A stretch of 64,000 bases of DNA from Roseovarius sp. THAF27 (GTDB lineage Bacteria; Pseudomonadota; Alphaproteobacteria; Rhodobacterales; Rhodobacteraceae): assembly GCF_009363655.1 (NCBI RefSeq), contig NZ_CP045393.1:2170001-2234000 (forward strand). Direction: 5' to 3'. The notes below the pieces were generated by a model. The model ran no database searches. It was not told where the DNA came from and saw nothing but the letters and a program-made list of their open reading frames with translations. A program made the position numbers and the translations under genes. Below are positions 28,750 through 37,264 of the stretch, in pieces; within the stretch, counting starts at the first letter, position 1; each line of letters opens with the position of its first letter.

Positions 28750-30274
28750 TACCGTTGTCTTTTCCATCGCCTTCGCGGCCCCCGCCCTGGCGCAGGAGCC
28801 GCTGGGGGCCATCGACTGGCTGAACGACCCGGCGCCGATCAGCGTGGCGAGACCGCTGGAAGCGCCGTTGCAGCCCCCGCCCGAGAGCGATGTGGAGGGC
28901 GCCGTGGTGCCGGACGTGGACGTGATGCCGCTGGACGGCGCGCGGCCCGATGCGGCGGGGCTTTTGCCGGGCAGCACCACCGGGCTGCCGCCGAACCTGT
29001 GGGCCGGCAGCAGCACCGACACGCTGATCTCGCTGTTCTCGCGGCTGCCGTCCGATCCGCTGCCGGCGATCCAGGCGCTTTACTATACCCTGTTGCTGGC
29101 CGAGGCAGAGGCGCCCGCCGACGCAGGCGCGGAGGCGCGGTTCCTGCGAGCCCGGCTGGGCGCGCTGCGCAAGATGGGCGCGGTCGAGCCGGCGCTGGCG
29201 CTGGTGCAGCAGGCGGGCCCCTACGATGCCGATCTGTTCGACCAGTGGTTCGACCTGGCGCTGCTGAGCGGCACCGAGAACGAAGCCTGTTCCGCCCTGA
29301 CGCAGGAACCCGAATTGTCGGACCGATACGATGCGCGGATCTATTGCGGGGCGCGCACGGGGGACTGGCAGACCGCCGCGCTGACCTACGAGACGGCGAC
29401 CGCGCTGGGTGTGCTGGATTCCCCGAGCGAACGCCTGCTGGCGCATTTCCTGGACCCCGAAACGATCGACGCGGACACCACGCTGGCGCCGGCCGCGACC
29501 ATGACGCCGCTGCTCTACCGCCTGTACGAGGCGGCCGGAACGCCCCTGCCGACGCGAAACCTGCCGCGCGAATTCGCCGTGGCCGACATGCGCGGGCTGA
29601 CCGGGCTGAAGGCCGAGATCGAAGCCGCAGAGAGGCTGACCCGCACCGGCGCCCTGCCCGCCAATCGACTGCTGGGGCTTTACACCGATCAGAGTCCGGC
29701 GGCGTCGGGCGGGGTGTGGGAACGCGTGGCGGGTGTGCAGGACCTGGAACAGGCGATCCTCGACACCGACGCGCAAGCCGTGGGCGAGATCCTGCCCGAC
29801 CTGTGGCGCGACATGAAGCGCGAGGGCCTGGGCGTGGCGTTTGCGACGCTCTTTGCCCAGTCGCTGTCGACGCTGGATCTGCAGGGCCGCGGGCGCGAGG
29901 CGGCCTTCGAGGTGGCGCTGTTGTCGCAGGATTACGAGTCGCTGGCGCCGAAACTTGCCACGAACGATGCGCGCGGGCGCTTCCTGGTGGGACTGGCCCA
30001 GGGCACGCCCGACGCCGACCTGGCCAGCGAGACGCCGCAGATCGCGATTGCAGAGGCGTTTGCCGCCAATGCAGCCCATCCCGACCATGCCGACATGCTG
30101 GAGGCCGGGCGGCTAGGACAGGCGATCCTGACGGCGGCGCTGCAACTGGACGGCGCCGGACCGAACCAGGCCAGCGACATCGTGGCGGGCCTGTCGACGC
30201 TGCGGGCTGTGGGGCTGGAGGACACCGCGCGCAAGGCGGCGTTGCAGATCCTGCTGCTGAAGGCGGGCACGTGA
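28736..30274 (+). CDS. Exported alpha-helical protein preceding xerD
   Basis: The 512-residue protein starts best at TTG 28736 (GACAGGAAATCATAC upstream), giving a signal peptide of about 22 residues ending in PALAQ. The mature part has an early Pro-rich stretch (EAPLQPPPE), then mostly helices with Ala/Leu-rich repeats (IQALYYTLLLAEAEAP, RFLRARLGALRKMGAVEPALALVQQAG) resembling TPR-like solenoid repeats. I do not recognise a named family with confidence. The stop overlaps the xerD start (GTGA), so the two are cotranslated. A periplasmic location is inferred. Confidence 0.75.
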   Translation: MKTLDTVVFSIAFAAPALAQEPLGAIDWLNDPAPISVARPLEAPLQPPPESDVEGAVVPDVDVMPLDGARPDAAGLLPGSTTGLPPNLWAGSSTDTLISLFSRLPSDPLPAIQALYYTLLLAEAEAPADAGAEARFLRARLGALRKMGAVEPALALVQQAGPYDADLFDQWFDLALLSGTENEACSALTQEPELSDRYDARIYCGARTGDWQTAALTYETATALGVLDSPSERLLAHFLDPETIDADTTLAPAATMTPLLYRLYEAAGTPLPTRNLPREFAVADMRGLTGLKAEIEAAERLTRTGALPANRLLGLYTDQSPAASGGVWERVAGVQDLEQAILDTDAQAVGEILPDLWRDMKREGLGVAFATLFAQSLSTLDLQGRGREAAFEVALLSQDYESLAPKLATNDARGRFLVGLAQGTPDADLASETPQIAIAEAFAANAAHPDHADMLEAGRLGQAILTAALQLDGAGPNQASDIVAGLSTLRAVGLEDTARKAALQILLLKAGT

Positions 30275-31236
30275 GCACGCGGCACTGGCTGGCGAATTTC
30301 CTCGACGCCCAGGCGGCCGAGGCTGGGGCGGCCCGCAATACCTTGCAGGCCTATGCCCGGGACCTGACGGATTTCACCGAGTGGCTGGCGCGTGGCGGCA
30401 AGGATGCGGCGCGCGCGGCGCAGGCGGATATCGAGGATTACCTGGTGCATTGCGACGCGCAGGGACTGGCGCGGTCGACGCGGGCGCGGCGACTGTCGGC
30501 GATCCGGCAATTCTATCGCTTTGCCTTCGACGAGGGGCTGCGCGAGGACAACCCGGCGATCCAGATCCGCGGCCCGGGCCGCGACAAGCGTCTGCCCAAG
30601 ACGCTGGAGCTGGGCGACGTGGACCGCCTGCTGGAGGCCGCGCGGCAGACCGGGCGGAACAAGGCCGACCGGGTCCGCAACGCCTGCCTGATGGAACTGC
30701 TTTATGCCACGGGTATGCGGGTGAGCGAACTGGTGTCGTTGCCGGTGGCGTCCTGCCGGGGCGACCCGCAGATGCTGCTGGTGCGCGGCAAGGGCGGCAA
30801 GGAACGGCTGGTGCCGATGTCGCCCCCGGCCCGCGCGGCGCTGGACGCCTGGCTGACGGTGCGCGATGCGGCGGAAGAGGCGGCGAAGGCGAAGGGCAAG
30901 CCAGCCTCGGCCTTTCTTTTTCCGTCGAGCGGCAAGGCGGGTCACATCACGCGCAACCGCTTTTTCCTGCTGGTCAAGGATTTCGCCGTGGCGGCGGGGA
31001 TCAGCCCCGAGCGGGTGTCGCCGCACATCCTGCGTCATGCCTTCGCGACGCATCTGCTGGCCGGCGGCGCCGATTTGCGGACGATCCAGACGCTCCTGGG
31101 TCATGCCGATGTGGGAACGACCGAGATCTATACCCATGTGCTGCAAGACCGGCTGCGCGACCTGGTGTTCGACGCGCACCCGCTGGCGCAGGAGGCGCGC
31201 AAGGCGGCGGGCGGCAGGTCGACGGACGGCGACTGA
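30271..31236 (+). CDS. xerD: Site-specific tyrosine recombinase XerD
   Basis: The 321-residue protein has the SAM-like core-binding domain at residues 1-100 and the catalytic domain with all six key residues: Arg150 (ATGMRVSEL), Lys174 or Lys177 (RGKGGKERL), His252 and Arg255 (HILRHAF), His278 (LLGHADVGTT) and Tyr287 (IYTHV). With XerC it resolves chromosome dimers at dif. It starts with GTG inside the preceding stop. Length and lack of phage context show it to be the housekeeping enzyme, not a prophage integrase. Confidence 0.93.
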   Translation: MSTRHWLANFLDAQAAEAGAARNTLQAYARDLTDFTEWLARGGKDAARAAQADIEDYLVHCDAQGLARSTRARRLSAIRQFYRFAFDEGLREDNPAIQIRGPGRDKRLPKTLELGDVDRLLEAARQTGRNKADRVRNACLMELLYATGMRVSELVSLPVASCRGDPQMLLVRGKGGKERLVPMSPPARAALDAWLTVRDAAEEAAKAKGKPASAFLFPSSGKAGHITRNRFFLLVKDFAVAAGISPERVSPHILRHAFATHLLAGGADLRTIQTLLGHADVGTTEIYTHVLQDRLRDLVFDAHPLAQEARKAAGGRSTDGD

Positions 31237-31478
31237 CCGATTGCAGGCGCGATGTCCCGGGCTCGGGACCGGACGGAAGCCCTGCCACCTGGCGTCGGCC
31301 GGCAGACCGTGCAGGTGCGATGCGCCAGCCGGTCTCGTCGCCCGGCAGGGCCTGGGTCCGTCGAATCCCCCTTCACGGGTCCTGCGCCCCCAAATCTGCA
31401 AGTTTCCGCGCCAGTTTCCTTGAATGCCCCGCCTGCACGCCCCATAACCCCTGCAACGCATAACGTGACTTTTGGACA

Positions 31479-32786
31479 ATGGACCCCGTTTCGCCAACTT
31501 TTGACACCGCCTTCTGGATCTCTGCCGGTGCGATCCTTCTGCTTCTGGTTCTGTCCGCCTGCTTTTCGGGGAGTGAAACCGCGCTGACCGCCGCGTCGCG
31601 CGGCAAGCTGCGGGCGCGGGCCGACAAGGGATCGAAAGGCGCCGAACGGGCGCTACAGATCACCGAGGACAACGAGCGGCTGATCGGCTCGGTCCTTCTG
31701 GGCAACAACCTGGTGAACATCCTGGCGACGTCGCTGGCGACCGCCCTCTTCACCCGCGCCTTCGGCGAGAGCGGCGTGGCGCTGGCGACGCTGGTGATGA
31801 CGTTCCTGGTGCTGATCTTTGCCGAGGTTCTGCCCAAGACCTATGCGATCACCAATGCCGAGGCGGCGGCCTCGCACGCGGCCCCGGTGATCCGCTGGGT
31901 GATCGTGATCTTTTCGCCGGTGGTGTCGGCGGTCCGCCTGCTGGTGCGCGGCGTGCTGCGGGTGTTCGGGGTGAAGACCGACCCCGACAGCCAGATCCTG
32001 GCGGTGCGCGAGGAAATCGCGGGAGCGCTGTACCTCGGGCATTCCGAGGGCGTGGTCGAGAAAGAGGACCGCGACCGGATCCTTGGCGCGCTGGACCTGG
32101 GCGACCGGGCGGTCGAGGAGATCATGTTGCACCGCAGCCAGATCGAGATGATCGACGCGGCGCTGGAACCCGAGGCGATCCTGGACCAGTGCCTGAAATC
32201 CAACCACACGCGGCTGCCGATCTATCGTGACGATCCCGACAACATCATCGGGATCGTCCATGCCAAGGACCTGCTGCGCGCCATGCACACGCTGGCGCTG
32301 AAGGCCGAGGGCGCGCGCGGGGCGCTGGCGACGTTCGACATCTGCGACGTGGCGATGGAGCCCTATTTCGTGCCCGAGACCACCACGCTGGACGACCAGA
32401 TGCGCCAGTTCCTGCGGATGCGCAGCCATTTCGCGCTGGTGGTGGACGAGTATGGCGACCTTCAGGGGCTGATCACGCTGGAGGATATCCTGGAAGAGAT
32501 CGTGGGCGAGATCACCGACGAGTTCGACCCCGATGGCGACCAACCGGTGGGGCGCAGCGACGACGGCCAGTTCCTGGTGGACGGCGGCACGACGATCCGC
32601 GACCTGAACCGGGCAACGGACTGGACCTTGCCGGACGATCAGGCCAACACCGTGGCGGGCCTGGTGATCTACGAGGCGCAGATCATCCCCGAGGTGGGAC
32701 AGGTGTTCAATTTCCACGGCTTCCGTTTCGAGGTGGTGGAGAAGGAGGACAACCGGCTGACCAAGTTGAAGGTGCGGAAGTTGTAA
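31479..32786 (+). CDS. CorC/HlyC-family protein (CNNM DUF21, CBS pair, CorC_HlyC domain)
   Basis: The 435-residue membrane protein starts with a DUF21/CNNM transmembrane domain of about 4 helices (ILLLLVLSACFSGSETALTAAS, ... ATLVMTFLVLIFAEVLPKTYAI). A CBS-domain pair (MLHRSQIEMIDAAL ... FALVVDEYGDLQGLITLEDILEEIVGEI, residues about 205-345) and a C-terminal CorC_HlyC domain (QVFNFHGFRFEVVEKEDNRL) follow. Members are linked to Mg/Co efflux and resistance. Ion specificity is not readable here. Confidence 0.93.
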   Translation: MDPVSPTFDTAFWISAGAILLLLVLSACFSGSETALTAASRGKLRARADKGSKGAERALQITEDNERLIGSVLLGNNLVNILATSLATALFTRAFGESGVALATLVMTFLVLIFAEVLPKTYAITNAEAAASHAAPVIRWVIVIFSPVVSAVRLLVRGVLRVFGVKTDPDSQILAVREEIAGALYLGHSEGVVEKEDRDRILGALDLGDRAVEEIMLHRSQIEMIDAALEPEAILDQCLKSNHTRLPIYRDDPDNIIGIVHAKDLLRAMHTLALKAEGARGALATFDICDVAMEPYFVPETTTLDDQMRQFLRMRSHFALVVDEYGDLQGLITLEDILEEIVGEITDEFDPDGDQPVGRSDDGQFLVDGGTTIRDLNRATDWTLPDDQANTVAGLVIYEAQIIPEVGQVFNFHGFRFEVVEKEDNRLTKLKVRKL

Positions 32787-32798
32787 GGCGCGGTGGGT

Positions 32799-32958
32799 GC
32801 GCGTGGGTTTTCACCCACCCTACGGCGGCATCGAGGTTCCGGGTCGGGTTTGCGCGGAGTGAGGGCGAAGCGGTGGGGTGGAACCCCACCCTACGGCAGC
32901 TGAACAGGTCCCGACGCGGTGTCGCGCGGACCCGTAGGGTGGGTGAAAACCCACGCGC
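32799..32958. repeat. 160-bp element: dispersed repeat in perfect inverted pair, plus a third copy
   Basis: A 27-bp copy at 32799-32825 recurs perfectly inverted at 32932-32958. Between them, a variant copy at 32873-32896 (loop GGA instead of TTTC, stem extended by one G-C pair) has the same right end CCCTACGG. The pair lies between the convergent 3' ends of the CorC gene and the radical SAM gene and has the layout of a small MITE or of a double terminator. Confidence 0.85.
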
Positions 32959-32981
32959 AGACGCCAATGTGATAGTCCACC

Positions 32982-34070
32982 TCAGAACAGTTCCATCTGG
33001 TCCCCGGCCCGCGCCGGCGGCGCGAAGAGGTCGCACCGCAAAGGCGGCTGTGTCGCGTCGAGCCCCAGCCGTCGTGCCGCGACCCGAAACCGCTGCGCCA
33101 CCATCTCGGCATAGGGCCCTGAGCCGCGCATCCGGCGGCCCCAGTCCGAGGCGTAATCCTTGCCGCCATGCATGTCGCGCACGTGACCCATCACGCGGGC
33201 GGCCCGGTCGGGACAAGTCTCGGCCAGCCACTCGCGAAAGAGCGGCGAGACCTCCAGCGGCAGGCGCAGCATGATCCAGCTGGCGGCGCCGGCCCCTGCC
33301 TTGGCAACGGCCTGCAGGATTGGCTCCATCTCGTGACAGGTCAGCCCCGGGATCACCGGTGAGACCATGGCGCGCACGGGCACGCCCGCGTTCGCCAGGC
33401 GTTCGACCACCTTCAGCCGTCGCGCCGGGGCAGGTGCGCGCGGCTCCATCGCGCGAGACAACGCAGCGTCGAGCGTGGTGACGGAGATGCCCACCCGCGC
33501 CAGCCCGCGCGCGGCCATGTCGGACAGGATGTCGATGTCACGCTCCACGAGGCTGCCCTTGGTGACGATGGCGACGGGATGGTTGAAATCCGACAGCACC
33601 TGGAGGCAGGCGCGCATGATGCCATGGGCCTTTTCGATGGGCTGATACGGATCGGTGTTGGTGCCGATGGCGATGGGCGCCACGCGGTAGCCGGGCTTGC
33701 GCAGCTCGGCGGCCAGCACCTGGGGCGCGTCGGGGCGCGCGACCAGCCGGGTCTCGAAATCGAGCCCTGCCGACAGGCCGAGCCAGGCGTGGCTGGGCCG
33801 GGCGAAGCAATAGATGCAGCCATGCTCGCAGCCCCGGTAAGGGTTGATCGAGCGGTCGAACGGCAGATCGGGCGAGCGGTTGTAGGTGATGATGCTGCGC
33901 GGCCGCTCGATGCTGACGCGGGTGCGCAGCGCCGCCTCTTCGGGGGCGGCATTCCAGCCGTCATCCTCGAAACTGCGTGCCTGCCGCTCGTACCGGCCCA
34001 CGGCGTTGCTGACCGCGCCCCGGCCCGGACGGCGCAACCGCGGATCGACGGTATCGGAGGTATCGGACAT
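32982..34070 (-). CDS. PA0069-family radical SAM protein
   Basis: The 362-residue protein holds the [4Fe-4S] cysteines Cys81, Cys85 and Cys88 (CEHGCIYC, in NPYRGCEHGCIYCFARPSHA), the SAM-binding pattern of this branch, and a partial TIM barrel. The family, related to spore photoproduct lyase-like proteins, has no established substrate. Nearby sequence (IGTNTDPYQPIEK) is diagnostic for it. The gene is monocistronic; its 3' end faces the CorC gene across the repeat block. Confidence 0.9.
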   Translation of the reverse strand: MSDTSDTVDPRLRRPGRGAVSNAVGRYERQARSFEDDGWNAAPEEAALRTRVSIERPRSIITYNRSPDLPFDRSINPYRGCEHGCIYCFARPSHAWLGLSAGLDFETRLVARPDAPQVLAAELRKPGYRVAPIAIGTNTDPYQPIEKAHGIMRACLQVLSDFNHPVAIVTKGSLVERDIDILSDMAARGLARVGISVTTLDAALSRAMEPRAPAPARRLKVVERLANAGVPVRAMVSPVIPGLTCHEMEPILQAVAKAGAGAASWIMLRLPLEVSPLFREWLAETCPDRAARVMGHVRDMHGGKDYASDWGRRMRGSGPYAEMVAQRFRVAARRLGLDATQPPLRCDLFAPPARAGDQMELF

Positions 34071-34274
34071 GGCCCGATTATAGGAACATTAAGAGAACAT
34101 ATGCAACAAGCTCATAGTCAGTATGGAAGTTTTTCACTGAAGGCCGCGCGGAATCTGCGCTATCTGTCGGTGCAAGAACCGCGCATGTCGGAATTGGAAA
34201 GTCGTGTGCGACAAAATGGACGTAATCGCGGAGGCTAGACACCGGGCCACGCGCCACACCAAGGGATAAAGCAC

Positions 34275-34979
34275 ATGTCCGACGAAGAAGACGACATCAT
34301 CCTCAGCGAACTGGACGACGAGGAACTTGTCCAGCAGATGTTCGACGACCTCTATGACGGTCTGAAGGAAGAGATCGAGGAAGGCGTCAACATCCTGCTT
34401 GAGCGTGGCTGGCAACCCTACCAGGTGCTGACCGAGGCGCTGGTGGGCGGCATGACCATCGTCGGCAAGGATTTCCGCGACGGTATCCTGTTCGTGCCCG
34501 AGGTTCTGCTCGCGGCCAACGCGATGAAGGGCGGCATGGCCATCCTCAAGCCTCTGCTGGCCGAAACCGGCGCCCCGCGCGTCGGCAAGATGGTGATCGG
34601 TACCGTCAAGGGCGACATCCACGACATCGGCAAAAACCTGGTGTCGATGATGATGGAAGGTGCCGGGTTCGAGGTGGTCGACCTCGGGATCAACAATCCG
34701 GTCGAGAACTATCTCGAGGCGCTGGAAACCGAAAAACCCGACATCCTGGGCATGTCGGCCCTGCTGACCACCACGATGCCCTACATGAAGGTCGTGATCG
34801 ACACGATGGTGGAACAGGGCCTGCGCGACGATTACATCGTGCTGGTGGGCGGCGCACCGCTGAACGAGGAATTCGGCAAGGCCATCGGCGCCGACGCCTA
34901 TTGCCGCGACGCCGCCGTGGCGGTGGAGACCGCCAAGGACCTGGTGGGCCGCAAGCACAACCAAGGCGCCACGGGCTGA
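34275..34979 (+). CDS. Corrinoid protein (B12-binding domain with cap, MtbC/MetH-like)
   Basis: The 234-residue protein has an N-terminal cap domain (helices about 17-100, LLERGWQPYQVLTEALVGGM) and a Rossmann cobalamin-binding domain with GTVKGDIHDIGKN (109-121), in which His116 is the lower axial ligand of the base-off/His-on cobalamin. It carries methyl groups for separate methyltransferases. Its likely partner, the methyl-THF-using enzyme, is at 11521. In Phaeobacter a three-part split cobalamin-dependent methionine synthase has been described; this fits its B12 part. The very acidic N-terminus (DEEDDIILSELDDEEL) is notable. Confidence 0.9.
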   Translation: MSDEEDDIILSELDDEELVQQMFDDLYDGLKEEIEEGVNILLERGWQPYQVLTEALVGGMTIVGKDFRDGILFVPEVLLAANAMKGGMAILKPLLAETGAPRVGKMVIGTVKGDIHDIGKNLVSMMMEGAGFEVVDLGINNPVENYLEALETEKPDILGMSALLTTTMPYMKVVIDTMVEQGLRDDYIVLVGGAPLNEEFGKAIGADAYCRDAAVAVETAKDLVGRKHNQGATG

Positions 34980-35005
34980 GCCCCTGCCCTCGGGTGAACG
35001 ACAAG

Positions 35006-35033
35006 GCCCTGCCCGACCCGGCGGGGCTTTTTT
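35006..35033 (+). terminator. Terminator of the corrinoid protein gene
   Basis: GCCCTGCC (35006-35013) pairs with GGCGGGGC (35020-35027, one T-G wobble) around a 6-base loop, followed by six T. Confidence 0.8.
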
Positions 35034-35078
35034 CGTCGGACGACTGCGCTTATGTCTGTTGCGGAAAGGACCCTCGCG

Positions 35079-35264
35079 ATGCCGCTCAACAAACTGGTGC
35101 TGCTGTTGCTTGTCGTGATCGCCGCTGCGGGCGGCACGATTTTCCTGCTGACCTCGGCCTGGGGGCCGGAGGCGCTGTCGGAGAACTGGATGGTCGCGGT
35201 GCCGCTGGTGCTGGGGGTCTACCTGCTGGTGCGGTTCCTCGGCCTGCGTGGCGGCGGGCGCTGA
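35079..35264 (+). CDS. Small two-helix membrane protein
   Basis: The 61-residue frame from ATG 35079 has two hydrophobic helices (LNKLVLLLLVVIAAAGGTIFLL and VAVPLVLGVYLLVRFLGL). GGAAAGGA precedes the start; an ATG at 35052 lacks a ribosome site. It ends 1 base before the DUF1638 start and is likely cotranscribed with it. The function is unknown. Confidence 0.65.
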   Translation: MPLNKLVLLLLVVIAAAGGTIFLLTSAWGPEALSENWMVAVPLVLGVYLLVRFLGLRGGGR

Positions 35265-35265
35265 G

Positions 35266-35895
35266 ATGCTGCCGAGCGACAGCACCCTGACCGAGGACGG
35301 CTTTGCCGAGCGGGCGAAGGGCAGCATCCTGCTGATCGCCTGCGGCGCACTGGCGCGCGAGATCCTGGCGCTGAAGCGCGCCAATGGGTGGGATCACATG
35401 GTGCTGCAATGCCTGCCCGCGAAATACCATCTTTATCCCGAAAGGATCGTCACGGCGGTCGAGGAAACGGTGGCCGAGCATCGCGACGCCTATGACGACA
35501 TCTTCGTGGTCTATGCCGATTGCGGCACCGGCGGTTTGCTGCAGGCAAAATGCCGGGAGCTGGGCGTCGAGATGGTCGAAGGCCCGCATTGCTATTCCTT
35601 CTTCGAGGGCAACGAGACCTTCGCCGCGCGCGACGAGATCACCGCCTTCTACCTGACCGATTTCCTGGTCAAGCAGTTCGACGCCTTCGTGTGGAAACCC
35701 ATGGGTCTCGACCGCCACCCCGAATTGCGCGACATGATCTTCGGCAACTACACCACGCTGGTCTACCAGGCGCAGGTCGAGGACCCGGCGCTGAAAGCCA
35801 AGGCAGAAGACTGCGCCGACCGGCTCGGGCTGGAGTTCGAATACCGGTTTACCGGCTACGGCGACCTCGAAACCACGCTGTCAGCTCGCGCCTGA
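35266..35895 (+). CDS. DUF1638 domain protein
   Basis: The 209-residue protein fits DUF1638, with LLIACGALAREILAL near the N-terminus, LQCLPAKYHLYPERIVTAV, VVYADCGTGG and EGPHCYSFFEG; four Cys/His-containing motifs suggest a metal or cofactor site. DUF1638 genes are often found with corrinoid-dependent methyltransferases, and here the corrinoid-protein gene lies about 100 bases upstream of the small membrane protein. A role in corrinoid metabolism is inferred from this neighbourhood only. Confidence 0.82.
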   Translation: MLPSDSTLTEDGFAERAKGSILLIACGALAREILALKRANGWDHMVLQCLPAKYHLYPERIVTAVEETVAEHRDAYDDIFVVYADCGTGGLLQAKCRELGVEMVEGPHCYSFFEGNETFAARDEITAFYLTDFLVKQFDAFVWKPMGLDRHPELRDMIFGNYTTLVYQAQVEDPALKAKAEDCADRLGLEFEYRFTGYGDLETTLSARA

Positions 35896-35934
35896 GCGGC
35901 TGTCTTCCTCTGGCCGGAAATATCCCGGGGAGGA

Positions 35935-35985
35935 GGTCGAAACATCGTTTCGACCGGAGGGGCAGCGCCCCTCTTCACGGAAAAA
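35935..35985. repeat. Two hairpins downstream of the DUF1638 gene
   Basis: GGTCGAAAC pairs with GTTTCGACC around ATC (a perfect 9-bp stem), and AGGGGC pairs with GCCCCT around AG. They lie 40-90 bases after the DUF1638 stop; no T-run follows the hairpins. Confidence 0.6.
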
Positions 35986-36009
35986 CAGAGCGTGGCGCAG
36001 CCACTCCTC

Positions 36010-36125
36010 TAAAGCGTTTCGCCAAAAACCTGACTCACAGCTTTTGGCGAAGCGCAGTGCAAGGCTCGGTCGAGGCGCGCACCCCGCCTTTATCTGATGT
36101 GTCAGGTTAAAGGCGGGACGCTTTA
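36010..36125. repeat. 116-bp compound hairpin element beside sufE
   Basis: The ends TAAAGCGT (36010-36017) and ACGCTTTA (36118-36125) are perfect inverted repeats. Inside lie two hairpins: TCGCCAAAA/TTTTGGCGA (36019-36050) and the 10-bp CCCGCCTTTA/TAAAGGCGGG (36083-36117), the second with a CTGA/TCAG stem in its loop. CCTGAC (36029-36034) and GTCAGG (36101-36106) can also pair across the two. The element ends three bases before the sufE stop. It may be a MITE or a structured RNA. Confidence 0.7.
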
Positions 36126-36128
36126 GGA

Positions 36129-36539
36129 TCACGCCGCCTCGGAGGCCACGGCGCGGATCCGCTCGATCATCGCCCGCAGCCCGTTGGAGCGTTGCGCAGA
36201 CAAGTGATCGTTCAGCCCCAGCCGGGCCAGTTCGCCGGGGGCGTCCACCTGCCCCACCTGGCCCACGGGCGTGTCATTGTAGAGCGTGCGCAACACCGCG
36301 ATCAGGCCGCGCACGATCATCGCATCCGAATCGCCGTCGAAGCGGAACCTGCCCGCCTCGACCTTCGGATGCAGCCACACTTGGCTGGCGCAGCCGTCGA
36401 CCTTGGTCGCCGGGACTTTCAGGGCGTCATCCAGCGGCTCCATCGCGCGGCCCCGGTCGATCACGTAGCGGTAGCGATCCTCCCAGTCCTCCAGGAACTC
36501 GAAATCCTCGACGATCTCTTCGAATGCCGGCTGCGCCAT
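36129..36539 (-). CDS. sufE: Fe-S cluster assembly sulfur acceptor SufE
   Basis: The 136-residue protein accepts persulfide sulfur from a SufS-type cysteine desulfurase. The acceptor Cys50 sits in KVDGCASQVWL. The length and helical C-terminus (NGLRAMIERIRAVASEAA) are normal for SufE. The rest of the suf operon is not in the window. Confidence 0.93.
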   Translation of the reverse strand: MAQPAFEEIVEDFEFLEDWEDRYRYVIDRGRAMEPLDDALKVPATKVDGCASQVWLHPKVEAGRFRFDGDSDAMIVRGLIAVLRTLYNDTPVGQVGQVDAPGELARLGLNDHLSAQRSNGLRAMIERIRAVASEAA

Positions 36540-36669
36540 GCGGCTGGTCTCCTTCTGCTTCTTCTGACCACAGTTAGGCGTGCAACACCTTCAGGTCCAG
36601 TGCGCCAAGTCCCTTTTCAAGCCCGCCCGGATGGGGTAGTCGAAAAGAAACGAGGAAGGGGCGGTCGAA

Positions 36670-37260
36670 ATGCGGGTTCTGCTTTCGGTGATGGTGATCT
36701 CAAGCATGACGCTGACGGCGTGCAGCGGCTGGCGCGATTCCGGCGCCAACCCGCGCAACTGGTTCGGCAACAGCCGGTCCACCCCGATCGTGAACACCAC
36801 CAATACCGGCGAGCGCCGTTCGCCCAGCGATCGGCAGACCGGCAACCCTCTGATCGAGGATGAAAATGCCGAGATGATCGTGCGCAGGAACGCCTCGGTC
36901 GCGCAACGCTCGGGCATCTTCCGCCGCCGTGCCAAGGTCGAGATCTATAATGGCAGCCTTGTCGATCAGGTGACCAGCATGGTGGTCGAGCCGCTGCCCA
37001 CGGGCGCCATCGTGCGCGTGACCGGCCTGCCCCAGCGCGAGGGCGCGTTCGACGTGCGCCTGTTGCCGATCAGCGAGGACGGTCCGATCAATGGCGTCAT
37101 GGAATACACGCTGAACGCCTATCAGCCGATCGAGATGCCGGTGGGCACGCAAAGCACCCGCGAGGTGCGGGTGGGCGCGTTCCTGAGCAACAACGACCTG
37201 GAAGAGATCAACGAGATCCGCGTGCGCGGCGAGCTGAACGCCCTCAGTTCGCGCCGCTGA
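36670..37260 (+). CDS. Predicted lipoprotein
   Basis: The 196-residue protein starts with a signal ending in the lipobox LTAC (Cys18), so it is probably a lipid-anchored envelope protein. The mature part is acidic and Asn/Arg-rich at first (GANPRNWFGNSRS), then beta-rich (VEIYNGSLVDQVTSMVVEPLPTGAIVRVTGLP). I do not know the family. The gene starts 130 bases upstream of and divergent from sufE. Confidence 0.75.
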   Translation: MRVLLSVMVISSMTLTACSGWRDSGANPRNWFGNSRSTPIVNTTNTGERRSPSDRQTGNPLIEDENAEMIVRRNASVAQRSGIFRRRAKVEIYNGSLVDQVTSMVVEPLPTGAIVRVTGLPQREGAFDVRLLPISEDGPINGVMEYTLNAYQPIEMPVGTQSTREVRVGAFLSNNDLEEINEIRVRGELNALSSRR

Positions 37261-37264
37261 CGCA

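Noticed and set aside
30271..31236. Tyrosine recombinase as a prophage integrase
   Set aside because: It is an intact housekeeping XerD in a conserved host neighbourhood, 10 kb away from the tRNA junction and cotranslated with a host exported protein.
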